NCBI GenBank assembly: GCA_002812745.2
Contig: NCSJ02000411.1
Location: 1 to 35,276, forward strand
Reading direction: 5' to 3'
Length of the DNA: 35,276 nt
DNA from: Scytalidium lignicola
Lineage: Eukaryota > Ascomycota > Leotiomycetes
This document shows, piece by piece, positions 1 to 9,447 of this stretch. A program made the translations under genes and the position numbers. Each line of letters starts with the position of its first letter. The first letter of the stretch is position 1. The notes below the pieces were generated by a model, which saw nothing but the letters and a program-made list of their open reading frames with translations, did no database searches and was not told where the DNA came from.

Positions 1-522
1 CCCTCATCCCTCATCCCACAAACCCTCCCCTTCTACATCCACATCCTAATCGAAACCCCCGCCTCCATCTCCTTCCTCCTCCACCCAGACACTCAACTCC
101 CTTCCCCAGTTAACAACAACTTCCCCCCACTCCCACCAACCTCCCAAGCTGCAATCCACTTCCTAATAAGACAATACGCAATCCTCCTCCTCTCCTCGGT
201 CCTCATCGCTCTAATATTCGCCCTCCGACCTGTTGTGGATGGAACTAGCAGGAATGTTGCTGGTGCCTTGGCGATTTACCATCTTGCGCCTTTAAGTAGG
301 GCAGTGTGGAGGGTTGCTGGTAGTGGGCGGGAGGTAGTTTTTGGGGATGTCAATGGGAATGGGGGTGGATTGGGAGGGCCGTGGGTTCATGGATTTGTGC
401 ATGCGGTGGCATTTTTGACGTTGGCGTTGCTTTGGGGGGTTGATGGTCGGGAAGGAGAGAAGGAGAGAGAGAAGGTTGGGAGGAAGGAGGAAAGAGGGTT
501 GAAGGGAAAGAAGAAGGAATAA
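1..522 (+). CDS. Partial small multi-pass membrane protein (C-terminal 173 aa)
   Basis: Frame 1 is open from the first base of the window to the TAA at 520-522, so the 5' end lies outside. The visible protein begins with a hydrophobic segment containing FYIHILIETPASISFLL, then a Pro/Asn-rich loop, a second segment around residues 58-77 (IRQYAILLLSSVLIALIFAL), a third around residues 85-100, and a last one near HGFVHAVAFLTLALLW. The tail is very basic and rich in Lys, Arg and Glu. The hydrophobic pattern fits an uncharacterised four-helix fungal membrane protein that I recognise only by general appearance; I assign no function. The stretch from the GTG at 235 is not a separate gene, since the frame is continuous upstream. 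It faces the BUD22-like gene tail to tail across 176 bp. Third-position base use flips sharply near base 230 (see findings). Confidence 0.7.
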   Translation, partial: PSSLIPQTLPFYIHILIETPASISFLLHPDTQLPSPVNNNFPPLPPTSQAAIHFLIRQYAILLLSSVLIALIFALRPVVDGTSRNVAGALAIYHLAPLSRAVWRVAGSGREVVFGDVNGNGGGLGGPWVHGFVHAVAFLTLALLWGVDGREGEKEREKVGRKEERGLKGKKKE

Positions 523-698
523 GCGGGTGGAGAGTTTATGATTCAAGGGATCGTGGGGGAAATTCGATAACTATTGCACAGGATATACGCACGGATGGCA
601 AAATAGATATCATGGTTTTGTTAATATCGTTAAATCTTTGTCCGACTATAAAGAAGTGGGTATATATAGCAGAGAAATCTCAACCAAGATATCTCATC

Positions 699-2213
699 TC
701 AATCAAAAACCACCTTCTTCCCTTGAAACGTAGCTGTCTTCTTCATCTCCTTCGCTTTCTTCGCAGCTAGCCATGAGGGGTGTAGAGTTCCCACATCGTC
801 TCTCTTTTTACTAATAGCGGTTGTTCTATTCCTAGGAGTAACAGCAATAGCATTCTCCCCCGTTACAGTTGCAAAATTCCTTCCCCGTCCGCCTCTAGCC
901 CCAACTCTAGCCCCCTCCCTACTTTTCCAATCGCCACTACTATCCTTCGCACCTCGTTTGGCATCCCATCCATCGTCTTTCTCTTTCCCTAAGCCATTCA
1001 CAACGTGTTTCGCTTTAGTACCATATTTCTTCTCCCATATGGCACGGCGAGCTTGTTGTCCTTTTCTGTTTTTGCGGATAGGCAGTGTTGCCGTTGCGGG
1101 ATCGTCTTCGAGATCTGAGGCGGACTCGGAGCCAGACCAGTAGCCTCCCATTAGAGTAGGTAAGAATGTGGAGCCGCCAATGGGTTTTGGCGTAGATTGG
1201 GATTTGGATGACTTGGAAGCTCTGGCTGGGTTAGGGTTGGTGGACGAGGGTGGTGGTGATGAGTGGGAGTGCGACATAGATTGAGATGATGAACTGGATA
1301 ATGATGGCGATGGTGATGGAGATGGTGACGGAGATAAAGATAACGATCGCTGAGGTTGATGCGCTGGATGTGACTTTTTATATGTTTCCTCATCGAAGCT
1401 CTCTTCGTCTGATGAACCAACAAGCAGAGCATCCCATTTTGAAAACTCCTCTTCTTCTAAATCACTCCCGTATTCACCTTCATCTCCATCAGAGTCACTT
1501 CCGGATCCATCCTCAACACCAGAAGCATCATCTTCGTCCTCATCATCAAACCCCTCCCACGATAGCTCGTCCGATCCGTCCAGCATCTCTTCGTGCTCGT
1601 CCTCATTGATCCCGCTCTCGTTCCTAACCTCACTACTCGAGGCCTCTGAACGTGTAGTCTGTATACGATCTTTCGATCCTTCCTTCAAAGCCTGCTTCTT
1701 CCCACTTTTCTCCTCAGGTTTTGGAATCCCCAAAGCAATATACATCCCTCCAATAGTGACCTTCATAATATCCTTAACATTCTTAATATTAAACATCCCA
1801 CTCGTAACATTCCTCAATGCGACGATCTCTTCCTCTGTTATTCCATCTCCTTCAGGCTTTACATCTCCACTCATCACATACTCGGGCAGTAACCCCGAGC
1901 CAACAAAACTCTTCACCTTCTTCAATGTCTTGTACAGCTGACTCTCCGCCACTTTCTGCAGATCCAATCCCTTTAGCATCTTGATCTCAGTATTTATTCG
2001 CTGCACCTGATCTGTTTCCCCGGCTGTGGTGGCTAGTTTAAGTCGTTTCCCCAGCTTCTGCCGTTCGAAGCCTTTTGCTGTTTTGAGCGCTCGATGGAGC
2101 TGTTTTTTGGCCGGCGAAAGTCGATCTTCAACATCTTTCTTTCGCATTTTAAGAACTCGATTGCCATTGCCGTCGCTGGCATCATCATAGGAACTGCGTT
2201 TTCGTTTGGGCAT
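699..2213 (-). CDS. BUD22: BUD22-like ribosome biogenesis protein (504 aa)
   Basis: Single-exon gene starting at the ATG read from 2213; the product starts MPKRKR, a basic nuclear-type N-terminus. Residues about 20-110 are Lys/Arg-rich and look helical. Residues about 200-290 are strongly acidic (Asp/Glu/Ser), typical of nucleolar proteins. A low-complexity Ser-Pro-Ser-His stretch follows at about 285-325. The C-terminus carries the signature I rely on: HPSW, then a Lys-rich helix, ending FQGKKVVFD, as in the BUD22/SRFBP1 family. Yeast Bud22 is of similar length and is needed for 18S rRNA maturation and small-subunit assembly; its loss also gives a random budding pattern. The 5' end is divergent from the SDR gene across 334 bp. 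The call rests mainly on the C-terminal signature and overall composition. Confidence 0.82.
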   Translation of the reverse strand: MPKRKRSSYDDASDGNGNRVLKMRKKDVEDRLSPAKKQLHRALKTAKGFERQKLGKRLKLATTAGETDQVQRINTEIKMLKGLDLQKVAESQLYKTLKKVKSFVGSGLLPEYVMSGDVKPEGDGITEEEIVALRNVTSGMFNIKNVKDIMKVTIGGMYIALGIPKPEEKSGKKQALKEGSKDRIQTTRSEASSSEVRNESGINEDEHEEMLDGSDELSWEGFDDEDEDDASGVEDGSGSDSDGDEGEYGSDLEEEEFSKWDALLVGSSDEESFDEETYKKSHPAHQPQRSLSLSPSPSPSPSPSLSSSSSQSMSHSHSSPPPSSTNPNPARASKSSKSQSTPKPIGGSTFLPTLMGGYWSGSESASDLEDDPATATLPIRKNRKGQQARRAIWEKKYGTKAKHVVNGLGKEKDDGWDAKRGAKDSSGDWKSREGARVGARGGRGRNFATVTGENAIAVTPRNRTTAISKKRDDVGTLHPSWLAAKKAKEMKKTATFQGKKVVFD

Positions 2214-2547
2214 GATTGTATTGAGTGGAAATTAAGGAAGCTTTTCTCTTTTACTTTCTGTACCTGCCTTGGTGGACAAAAAGCTTCAGCCTTATTTTGT
2301 TTAGTGGAACTTTCTTTCGACCAGGTTCCTTACCGCTTTCCAAATGTGGTAGTGGATGAATACTTCTACCGGCAGAATCTTGGTTGTAAGTGGGGCAGTC
2401 TGTAAGATAACCCCTCCATGGCGAGATAACTAATCAATTTACCCTAAAGGTTTTCTTCTTCTATCTTGTTGTAATTGAAAGAGATTACATTCTAATTGTA
2501 GAAACTTCACATATTGTATATCTTTTCATTTGCTTAGGACTGCAGAG
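2214..2547. promoter_or_regulatory. Divergent promoter between BUD22-like and SDR genes
   Basis: This 334-bp stretch separates two divergently read start codons (2213 on the minus strand, 2548 on the plus strand) and must hold both core promoters and both 5' leaders. The right half is AT-rich (about 2435-2530). I see no clear TATA box or known regulator site. Confidence 0.5.
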
Positions 2548-3607
2548 ATGGCGACCGCATCAATAAAAGCAGCTAACCTCTTCAATGTAGAGGGCTTGGT
2601 AGCGGTGATAACAGGAGGCGGAACAGGTTCGTTCATTAACCAATCTTCAACTCTTTTATAATTTGTATCTTCCATTATAACATCTGATTTATTCAAGGAA
2701 TTGGCCTCATGATGGCTCGCGCCTTGGCCGTTAATGGGGCCCATAAAGTCTATATCATAGGTCGACGAAAACACGTCCTCGAAGCAGCAGCTGCTTCTGT
2801 AAATACAGGGAACATCATCCCTCTTGCAGGAGATGTAACATCTCGAGAGGAAATAGCTAATATTGTAGACATTATCAAAAAGGAGACTGGGTATATTAAC
2901 GTCCTGGTCGCAAATTCAGGAGTCCTGGGACCACAGGCAAAACCAGCGATACGTGATGCTACCAGTATCGAGGAAGTTCAGAAAGCTTTTGAAGCAGCAG
3001 ATTTTAAGGATTATGCGGATACATTTGCAGTCAACACTGTGTCTGTGTGGTATAATATCGTAGCATTCTTGGGATTGTTAGATGCCGGTAACAAGAAAGG
3101 GAATGTAATACAAAAGAGTCAGGTCATTGCGACAAGTAGCATTGGCGGTTTCAATAGGTCGACACCAGGTGGATTTGCCTATGGACAGAGCAAGGCTGCT
3201 ACCACACACATGATGAAACAATTGGCAACAAACCTTGTGCCGTTTTCTATTAGGTCGAATGTCATTGCTCCTGGGTGTAAGTCTATTTCCTTTCGTCTGT
3301 ATTAGAACATGAAACCTGATATCGTTCTTCACCAACTCAATGGTGGGGTTTTCAAACCACACTACATCTTCCTTCTGCAGACTAATAATAGGTGCTAACA
3401 CACACAGTATTTCCATCAGAACTAGCTGCAGGTATTATTGGCGATGGAGTCATGCCCAAGGAGAAGGTACCCCTCGAAAGAGTTGGTACAGAAGAAGATA
3501 TGGCAGGTGCAATTTTATTCCTATCAAGTCGGGCCGGTGCTTATCTGTCAGGGAATGTGTTGGTTATCGATGGTGGTAGACTGAGTATTTTCCCCAGCAG
3601 CTATTGA
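2548..3607 (+). CDS. Short-chain dehydrogenase/reductase (285 aa, 3 exons)
   Basis: Exons are 2548-2626, 2698-3276 and 3408-3607, giving 286 codons with the stop. Intron 1 (gttcgt..tcaag) splits the Gly codon of the Rossmann motif; intron 2 (gtaagt..cacacag, branch gctaaca) splits a Leu codon in APGLFPSE. The rebuilt protein has the classical SDR order: nucleotide-binding TGGGTGIG at residues 22-29, NSG at 99-101 (a variant of NNAG), Asn139 of the tetrad, Ser163/164, and Tyr178-x3-Lys182 in AYGQSKAA. The end (GNVLVIDGGRL) is also typical. It resembles fungal proteins annotated as 3-oxoacyl-ACP reductase or RhlG-like reductases; substrate and cofactor are not determined by what I see. It shares a promoter region with the BUD22-like gene. 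Without splicing the gene looks like separate fragments, so automated single-ORF calls would truncate it. Confidence 0.87.
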
Positions 3608-6385
3608 GATCCTCTCCACAAACCGAAGTGGCGCTCATGATATGAGAGTTAAATATCCCCTATAGAGATAAGAACAAATAGATTTGACTTTGACTATATT
3701 CAAAACTGACCATATAACTTCAACTGCCTATGAGCGATATACATGCCCATATGCTAATATTTGAAAATCCGCCTTAAGGAGTATATGCTAATTCATCAGA
3801 GGCATTGAGAAAAAGGAAAGATCTGACAGTGAAATTCATGTAATGATACAAAAAGCATTTAGGAAAATAGGGCCCGTCACCCGGCTTATCTCAGAGAGCT
3901 TGCTCATAGCTGAGCTACTCTCTTAACACCGATCAATCTGTAATGCTTGAATAACAAACTTTAACAATGTCGATAACGAGATGTAGCGCACGTGAGTGCG
4001 GTATAATCAGATTATCTATACTATGTTTCATATAGCATAAATAGCCTGTGGCTGGTCTTAGTGCCTGATGTGGCCACACATCTGCATCCTGCAGATGCAA
4101 TATGGATATATGAGGCTCACAAGTACCTGCATGCAGTGAAGCAGGGAAATGAAATAACTATACCTTATTAAGTGTCGGAACATTATCGATCTACTGGCAA
4201 AGAGATAGCCAATAAAACCAACATGTCTCCTACTGGGATAGCAATGATATCAATAATCAAGGAAGAAGGGCCGAGTGGATCTCTTGCTTGCAAGGAGCTT
4301 CAGCTCAGGAGGTTCCCACAGTACGACAGTATCATCAGCCCAGCCAGCGGCTACGTAGAAAATTTGCTGCATCCCTTACCCAAAACATAGATGCATATCG
4401 GATGGAAGAGCACCGCCACGATCAACTTCAGCCTTCGGGAAAAGCACCCGATATTCAAGGAGTAAACCGCACTAGATGATGTAGGAAGTCCCATAGAGAC
4501 TCATTCTCCAAGCTCAATAGCGTAGATCACTGTCAACTAGTTACGTCATCCATTCCGAATGAAATTTCCCACTGGGTATTCATGCCGGGAAGGCCTGCTG
4601 ATAGCCAGTTCCGGAATCTGTTTTTCTGCATCAGAATAATAAACAGGGAAATAACTTACCTCCCTTTTCAAGAATTAGATTCCCTCCAAGTGCTATGCAC
4701 AGCTAATATAACACCTCTAACACAGTACTTTCAAAAATATATTATACCCCAATTCCGCATAGTATGATATAGGCGGTCCGTTGTATCCTCCGAAGTGGTG
4801 GGTGTCACTCTAATTTCAAGTCAAAGAAAGTTTAGATTGAGGCATCAGCCGCAACACTTCAAACCCCTTGGTGCAGCACAAAATAAATGACTCTTCCAGT
4901 GAAATTGTGCTGATCGCTGCATGATCTGTACCTATAACTGAGATCAGATAGCCTCAACATAATCCTTGCTCTCTTTAAACCCGAGTTTGTTTGAAATGGA
5001 GAGTTAGAGAATAGGAGTATCAACTGTTTGCCTAAGCTCAGTTGACCTCCAGGAGACTCCAGGACCTTGTCTATCAATTCGCCTGTTCCTCTAGCTAGTT
5101 GAAAAATGGATCACCTAGTATCCGAGCCTAGTATCGGATCAGAATCATATGATAATCTCAAATTTCCCCATCCACTGAGTTCAAAGTCTGGTACATCCAA
5201 TAAATGGGAAACGAAATGCTAGGCGGATCCAAAGAGACCAAAAGAGGTATCCGATAACGAGGGTCCAAGGAGCTAGCCTGCACTGATACCAGACGCACTA
5301 TAGAAAATGGGATAGATAAATGCCAAGAACTGATTCTAGTTGGTGTTGAGATTGGCGGTCCCTGTGTGAAATAGATGAAGAACGTGCATACTTCTCCGCA
5401 TTGTTTTTCCGAAGCGATGAGCCTAGCATGGTTCAGGATTTGGTACTTTAGAGTACACGACATCTGCACAACGGCTGGCCGGTCCGTACCTGCTTGAAGC
5501 CGAGGAAGCCAGAATATTCAGTGCGAGGAATTTGTGGGCAATTGATCGGCGAGTGGAGCGTGTGGAGATGGAGACGGCAGGCTTGTTGTGGAGAAGACGT
5601 TCAAGTCGTCGTGAGCTGAGCCATGACTTGCAATAGAAAACGGCTCCGTATGGTGGTAGATCCGGGTACAGTACGAGAAGGTACCCTACGCAAGTATGGA
5701 TGCATGCTCAATCCTCGATCAAGTCGAACACATACTGCTCAGCGTACTGTAGTAGTCCAGTGATTGTTGGTAGTACAGCTGGCTGGGCTGGGAGCAGTGG
5801 ATAGATAGATGGAGCATTCATTATGAGTGTGTTCGTGTAGCCCGTTCGGGATACCCCTCATTCAGCCTGTTTTGAGTGGGCATGAGGGTCTATCCTAAGT
5901 ACCGTGTTACGGTTTCTGTGCTGCGTGACATTGGCGCCGAACGAACCACGGCAGATGGAACTAGTTTTCCCCGCACACCTGTTAAGTTTTTCCGGGGGGC
6001 AGGGTGTGGCGCTCGTACCCGCTTGTAAAAGTCTGGGGAAGACAAACTTGTTGGATGCGCTGAACAAAACATTAAAGAATTAGTTATGATTCACTAAATA
6101 TCTTCAAGGTAAATATTATCGTAGTGACATATCTAGTCACTAGAGGATCGGTATCCTGAGCAACACCGTACTTTTCGAGTTTTGTGTGGTATGGGTGATG
6201 GTGTATGTACCGCGCCACTACCAGACCATCGTGAAGGGCTCATCCGGAAGAAAGTGTTTCCCCAGTAAGGAAAATGCCTAGTGTCCCGTATACAAAGGCC
6301 GAGCCTAGTATATCGAAATACTCGGGCATCATATTTTGACGAATAAGAGACGGATGTTAGGGTGGTTCTTGCTCTCATCAGCCTG
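3608..6385. other. Gene-free interval, 2.8 kb
   Basis: Only short open frames occur here, none recognisable or with convincing splice structure. Base composition is not strongly AT-rich, so it does not look like a heavily RIP-mutated transposon. A possible WD40 fragment lies at 4250-4372 on the minus strand (separate entry). Small palindromes occur, for example TGTGGCCACA near 4070 and ATCTGCA-tcc-TGCAGAT near 4080. The longest open frame is a 103-codon minus-strand frame at 5158-5469 that I do not recognise. I see no tRNA or rRNA gene. Confidence 0.5.
4250..4372 (-). pseudogene. Possible decayed WD40-repeat fragment
   Basis: A 40-residue minus-strand frame contains YVAAGWADDTVVLWEPPEL, which has the form of a WD40 blade strand pair (the usual pattern is A-S-G-x-x-D-x-T-V-x-L-W-D). 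It ends at a TGA right after the blade, and the same frame is stopped upstream. Just upstream in a different frame is LIVAVLFHP, which resembles the preceding strand of a blade (VxAVxFSP). That arrangement would fit a frameshifted relic of a WD40 protein, for example a NACHT-WD type protein common in filamentous fungi. The match is short and could be chance. Confidence 0.25.
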
Positions 6386-6410
6386 AATTAATATAGAAAA
6401 TATATTAATT
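6386..6410. repeat. Perfect 10-bp inverted repeat upstream of the cellobiohydrolase gene
   Basis: AATTAATATA at 6386-6395 and its exact reverse complement TATATTAATT at 6401-6410 flank the 5-base spacer gaaaa. It lies about 530 bp upstream of the cellobiohydrolase start codon. Confidence 0.8.
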
Positions 6411-6443
6411 GATGACCTAGATCCGTTACAGCAAAGTAACCGA

Positions 6444-6464
6444 GGTAGCCAAAATGTGGCTACC
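6444..6464. repeat. Perfect 8-bp inverted repeat GGTAGCCA/TGGCTACC
   Basis: GGTAGCCA at 6444-6451 and TGGCTACC at 6457-6464 flank aaatg. The arms contain GGCTAC, one base from the XlnR/Xyr1 core GGCTAA, but this is not itself a match. Between this repeat and the one at 6386-6410 there is a further small repeat, GTTAC..GTAAC at about 6425-6440. Confidence 0.75.
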
Positions 6465-6813
6465 ATAGCAAGAGAGACTACCGTGAAAATGCACCATTGG
6501 ATTTAGTTGAAACTACTGAGCCCTGTGGGAGACCCTGGCAACTCGATGTACCTTTGTAGATCGGCTCATATGCTCTGGACCTTGCGGCTTTTCTGGGTCT
6601 GATTCCGGATAACTATTCCTGCTTCAAAAAAAATTGCAAAAAAATTGCTTGGCGCTGAGGTTGATCTGCTGGTCAAGATACGTGTGATATGATTCATCGG
6701 CAAGCATCACGCCTTGACGGGTTGCATTTGAATGGAGCTTGTCCTTCTATGCTATCTGCCTCTCCGTCGGCTGCCTCCCCGTCTTCCCAGACATGGCTAT
6801 TCACCTGGTCCTG

Positions 6814-6828
6814 GTGGGGCCCGTGGAG
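6814..6828 (+). promoter_or_regulatory. Pair of CreA/CRE1-type sites in the cellobiohydrolase promoter
   Basis: GTGGGG at 6814-6819 and GTGGAG at 6823-6828 both match the CreA/CRE1 consensus SYGGRG, in the same orientation with starts 9 bp apart, about 115-125 bp before the start codon. Paired sites are the arrangement usually linked to strong carbon catabolite repression of cellulase genes. An ATTGG (reverse CCAAT box) is at 6496-6500 and a GGCTTTT (Xyr1-like GGCW3) at 6586-6592. The role is inferred from motif match and position only. Confidence 0.5.
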
Positions 6829-6862
6829 CGGACAATTGAGCTTCAGCAGTTCCAAAGAGGTC

Positions 6863-6870
6863 CATATAAG
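6863..6870 (+). promoter_or_regulatory. TATA box of the cellobiohydrolase gene
   Basis: CATATAAG at 6863-6870 lies about 75 bp upstream of the ATG at 6941, followed by a CA-rich leader (caccatcatccacaacagca), as in strongly expressed fungal secretory genes. Confidence 0.55.
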
Positions 6871-6940
6871 GGCCCAGGACCACCCTCCCAAAAAGTCCAT
6901 CACCATCATCCACAACAGCAACAGCATTCCTTCAATCAAC

Positions 6941-8625
6941 ATGCTCTCCGCTGCTCTTGCCCTCTCTTCTCTCTTTGTGGCCTCCCGCGCCCAGCAAGTT
7001 GGTACAAATACACCCGAAACTCATCCTCCTTTAACTGTGAGCAAATGTACCTCCAGCGGATGCACAACCTCCCAGCAGTCAATTGTTATTGATGCCAACT
7101 GGAGATGGCTTCATACCACCACGGGATACACCAATTGCTACACCGGCAACGCATGGAACCAAACTCTCTGCCCGGATGGAGCTACCTGTGCGCAGAACTG
7201 TGCCTTGGACGGAGCTGACTATTCTGGCACATATGGGATCACCACAACCAACAATGCCTTGAAACTCAACTTCGTTACCCACGGAGCCAACACCAATGTC
7301 GGATCCCGGACATACTTGATGGCTGCTGGAAGCACAACAGAGTACCAGATGCTACAGCTTCTTGGACAGGAATTCACATTCGACGTGGATGTGTCTAACT
7401 TGCCCTGTGGTCTCAATGGTGCTCTTTACTTCTCCGAAATGGACGCTGACGGAGGCTTGTCCAAATATCCTACGAACAAAGCTGGTGCCGCATATGGAAC
7501 TGGATACTGTGACGCCCAGTGCCCTCAAGATATTAAGTTCATTAACGGTGTTGTAAGTTCTGCCAATCCTTTTTGCGAGATGTATCATTCATTAACTCTA
7601 TCTCATTTTAGGCGAACTCTGTCGGTTGGGCCCCTTCAAGCAGTGATCCAAACGCTGGTACGGGTCAGTATGGATCTTGCTGTACTGAGATGGATATCTG
7701 GGAGGCCAATCAAATTTCCGCCGCATACACGCCGCATCCTTGTTCTGTCGATGGCCAGACTCGCTGCAGCGGAACTGACTGCGGTATTGGTGCGAGATAT
7801 GATTCTCTTTGCGACGCTGATGGATGTGATTTCAACTCTTACCGCATGGGCAACACAACCTTCTATGGCCCTGGTTTGACCATCGATACCACCAAACCTT
7901 TCACTGTCGTCACTCAATTCATCACCAACGATGGTACAACCACTGGTACCTTAAGTGAAATCAAGCGATTCTATGTCCAGAATGGCAACATTTACCCCAA
8001 CTCTTACTCAGATGTCTCCGGTGTTTCTGGAAACTCCATCACAGACTCTTTCTGCGCCGCTCAGAAGACTGCTTTCGGAGACACTAACGAGTTTGCCGCC
8101 AAGGGAGGTTTGGCTACTCTGAGCGCCTCTCTCAAGAAGGGAATGGTTCTGGTCATGTCAATCTGGGATGATCATGCAGCGAACATGCTGTGGCTCGATG
8201 CTCCTTACCCAGCAACTAAGCCTGCAAGCGACCCAGGAGTCTCTCGCGGTAGCTGCTCACCTGATTCCGGTGTTCCATCCCAGGTCGAGTCCCAGTCGGG
8301 AGACTCTTCAGTCACCTACTCCAACATCAAGTGGGGGCCCATCAACTCCACCTTCACTGGCAATCTTATCGGTGGCGGTGGCAATGGCAACGGTGGTTCT
8401 TCCAGCTCCAGCTCTTCTTCCCACCTCTCTACCACAACGAGGGCCACTACCAGCACTTCAAGGGTTGCGACTACTACCACTACTCACACTACCACTACCT
8501 CTCAGCCTGCAGGTACAGTTCCAAAGTGGGGACAATGCGGAGGCCAGACCTATTCCGGTCCCACCGTCTGTGCTGCTGGATCAACCTGCACATACTCCAA
8601 CCCATATTACTCCCAATGCTTGTAA
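6941..8625 (+). CDS. cbh1: GH7 cellobiohydrolase I with CBM1 (541 aa, 2 exons)
   Basis: Secreted reducing-end exo-cellulase (1,4-beta-D-glucan cellobiohydrolase, retaining). Exons are 6941-7552 and 7612-8625; the 59-nt intron (gtaagt..ttttag) falls after Val in KFINGV. A signal peptide ([17 protein letters not shown]) precedes QQ, the usual mature N-terminus. The GH7 catalytic core runs to about residue 455 and contains the catalytic triad in EMDIWEAN: nucleophile Glu230, Asp232 and acid/base Glu235 (precursor numbering). Many paired Cys residues fit the family disulphides. A Ser/Thr-rich linker follows (about 460-505), then a C-terminal CBM1 (residues about 506-541, [15 protein letters not shown].. 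ending YYSQCL). The open frame extends upstream of 6941, but the signal peptide and the leader fix the start here. An AATAAA lies at 8641, just after the stop. The promoter carries CreA-type sites and inverted repeats. The gene is complete, with no damage seen. Confidence 0.97.
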
Positions 8626-9447
8626 ATGGTTTCCAACATCAATAAAGCATCATAGAAGGACATTTCTAGAGGAGCTTGGTGATGATAAACTAGGGAATAG
8701 AGAGGGCGGACTGTGAATAGACGGCCATTCTGTACATAGACTTTTGGCACCAGTGATCTTTCTTTCCTCTGTATGTAGTTTTGCTGCTTTCAATGACGAT
8801 GATGGGTGGAAAAAGTAGTTCGATATAAAAAGACAGATTTCCCTAGGAAATATAATTAAATCTGTTGCTTTAAACTGAGCAAATCTTGCTCGTTCTTGGT
8901 AATCATGTCAGGCTTGCCGACGTTTGTAATGCGAGCATTGCCAAGACAATCAGAAGCTTAGGAAATAAAATAGGATCAGTACTACTAAGCCCTGAAATAC
9001 GGAAAACTATGTAAGATTATAGNAAAAAAACGTCTACAACTAAGAGGACCGATGAAGGACAAACCCTGACGACGATGTTGATCAGTCGGAGTGCTGAGTG
9101 AAGAGGTTGGTGAACGGATCAGAAATGCTAGCAAACAAATCTCACTACTTTCTTAATAAGCAAAGTGCTAGTTACTAAGTTACCGTGCGCACGCCATCCC
9201 TTGTAGAACAACAATATTTGTAGTATAGTTCCATTTTCCTACAAATAGAGTAATTATTTACAATAGATTAATCCCGCAATTCTCCAACTCTTTTACGTTG
9301 TGCTAGTAACTAGTATGAAGTGTTAAATTCAATTCGCAATCACAGAATTTGAACGTTCTTACTCCATAGTGTAGGCAAAACTTTTAGTATTTTAATTATA
9401 TTTCAAATCTCAAATCTCAAATCCTTTTATTATACTTTATTTCATTT
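8626..9447. other. Convergent gap after the cellobiohydrolase gene
   Basis: This 822-bp stretch lies between two converging genes and holds their 3' regions. The right half is AT-rich, with a CAAATCT tandem (about 9405-9420) close to the hydrolase stop codon. One undetermined base (9023) lies at the edge of an A-run. I see no gene or RNA. Confidence 0.5.

Noticed and set aside
5880..5960. Sequence ttggcgccgaacg resembling an LTR-retrotransposon primer-binding site
   Set aside because: No matching LTR pair, gag/pol similarity or polypurine tract was found on either side, so a 12-base resemblance is not enough.
3608..6385. Possible RIP-degraded transposon
   Set aside because: The stretch is not strongly AT-rich and retains many CpG and CpA sites; no terminal repeats or transposase remnants were visible.
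6689..6940. Upstream extension of the cellobiohydrolase open frame
   Set aside because: The extra residues contain no secretion signal and overlap the TATA box and CreA sites; the signal peptide begins at 6941.
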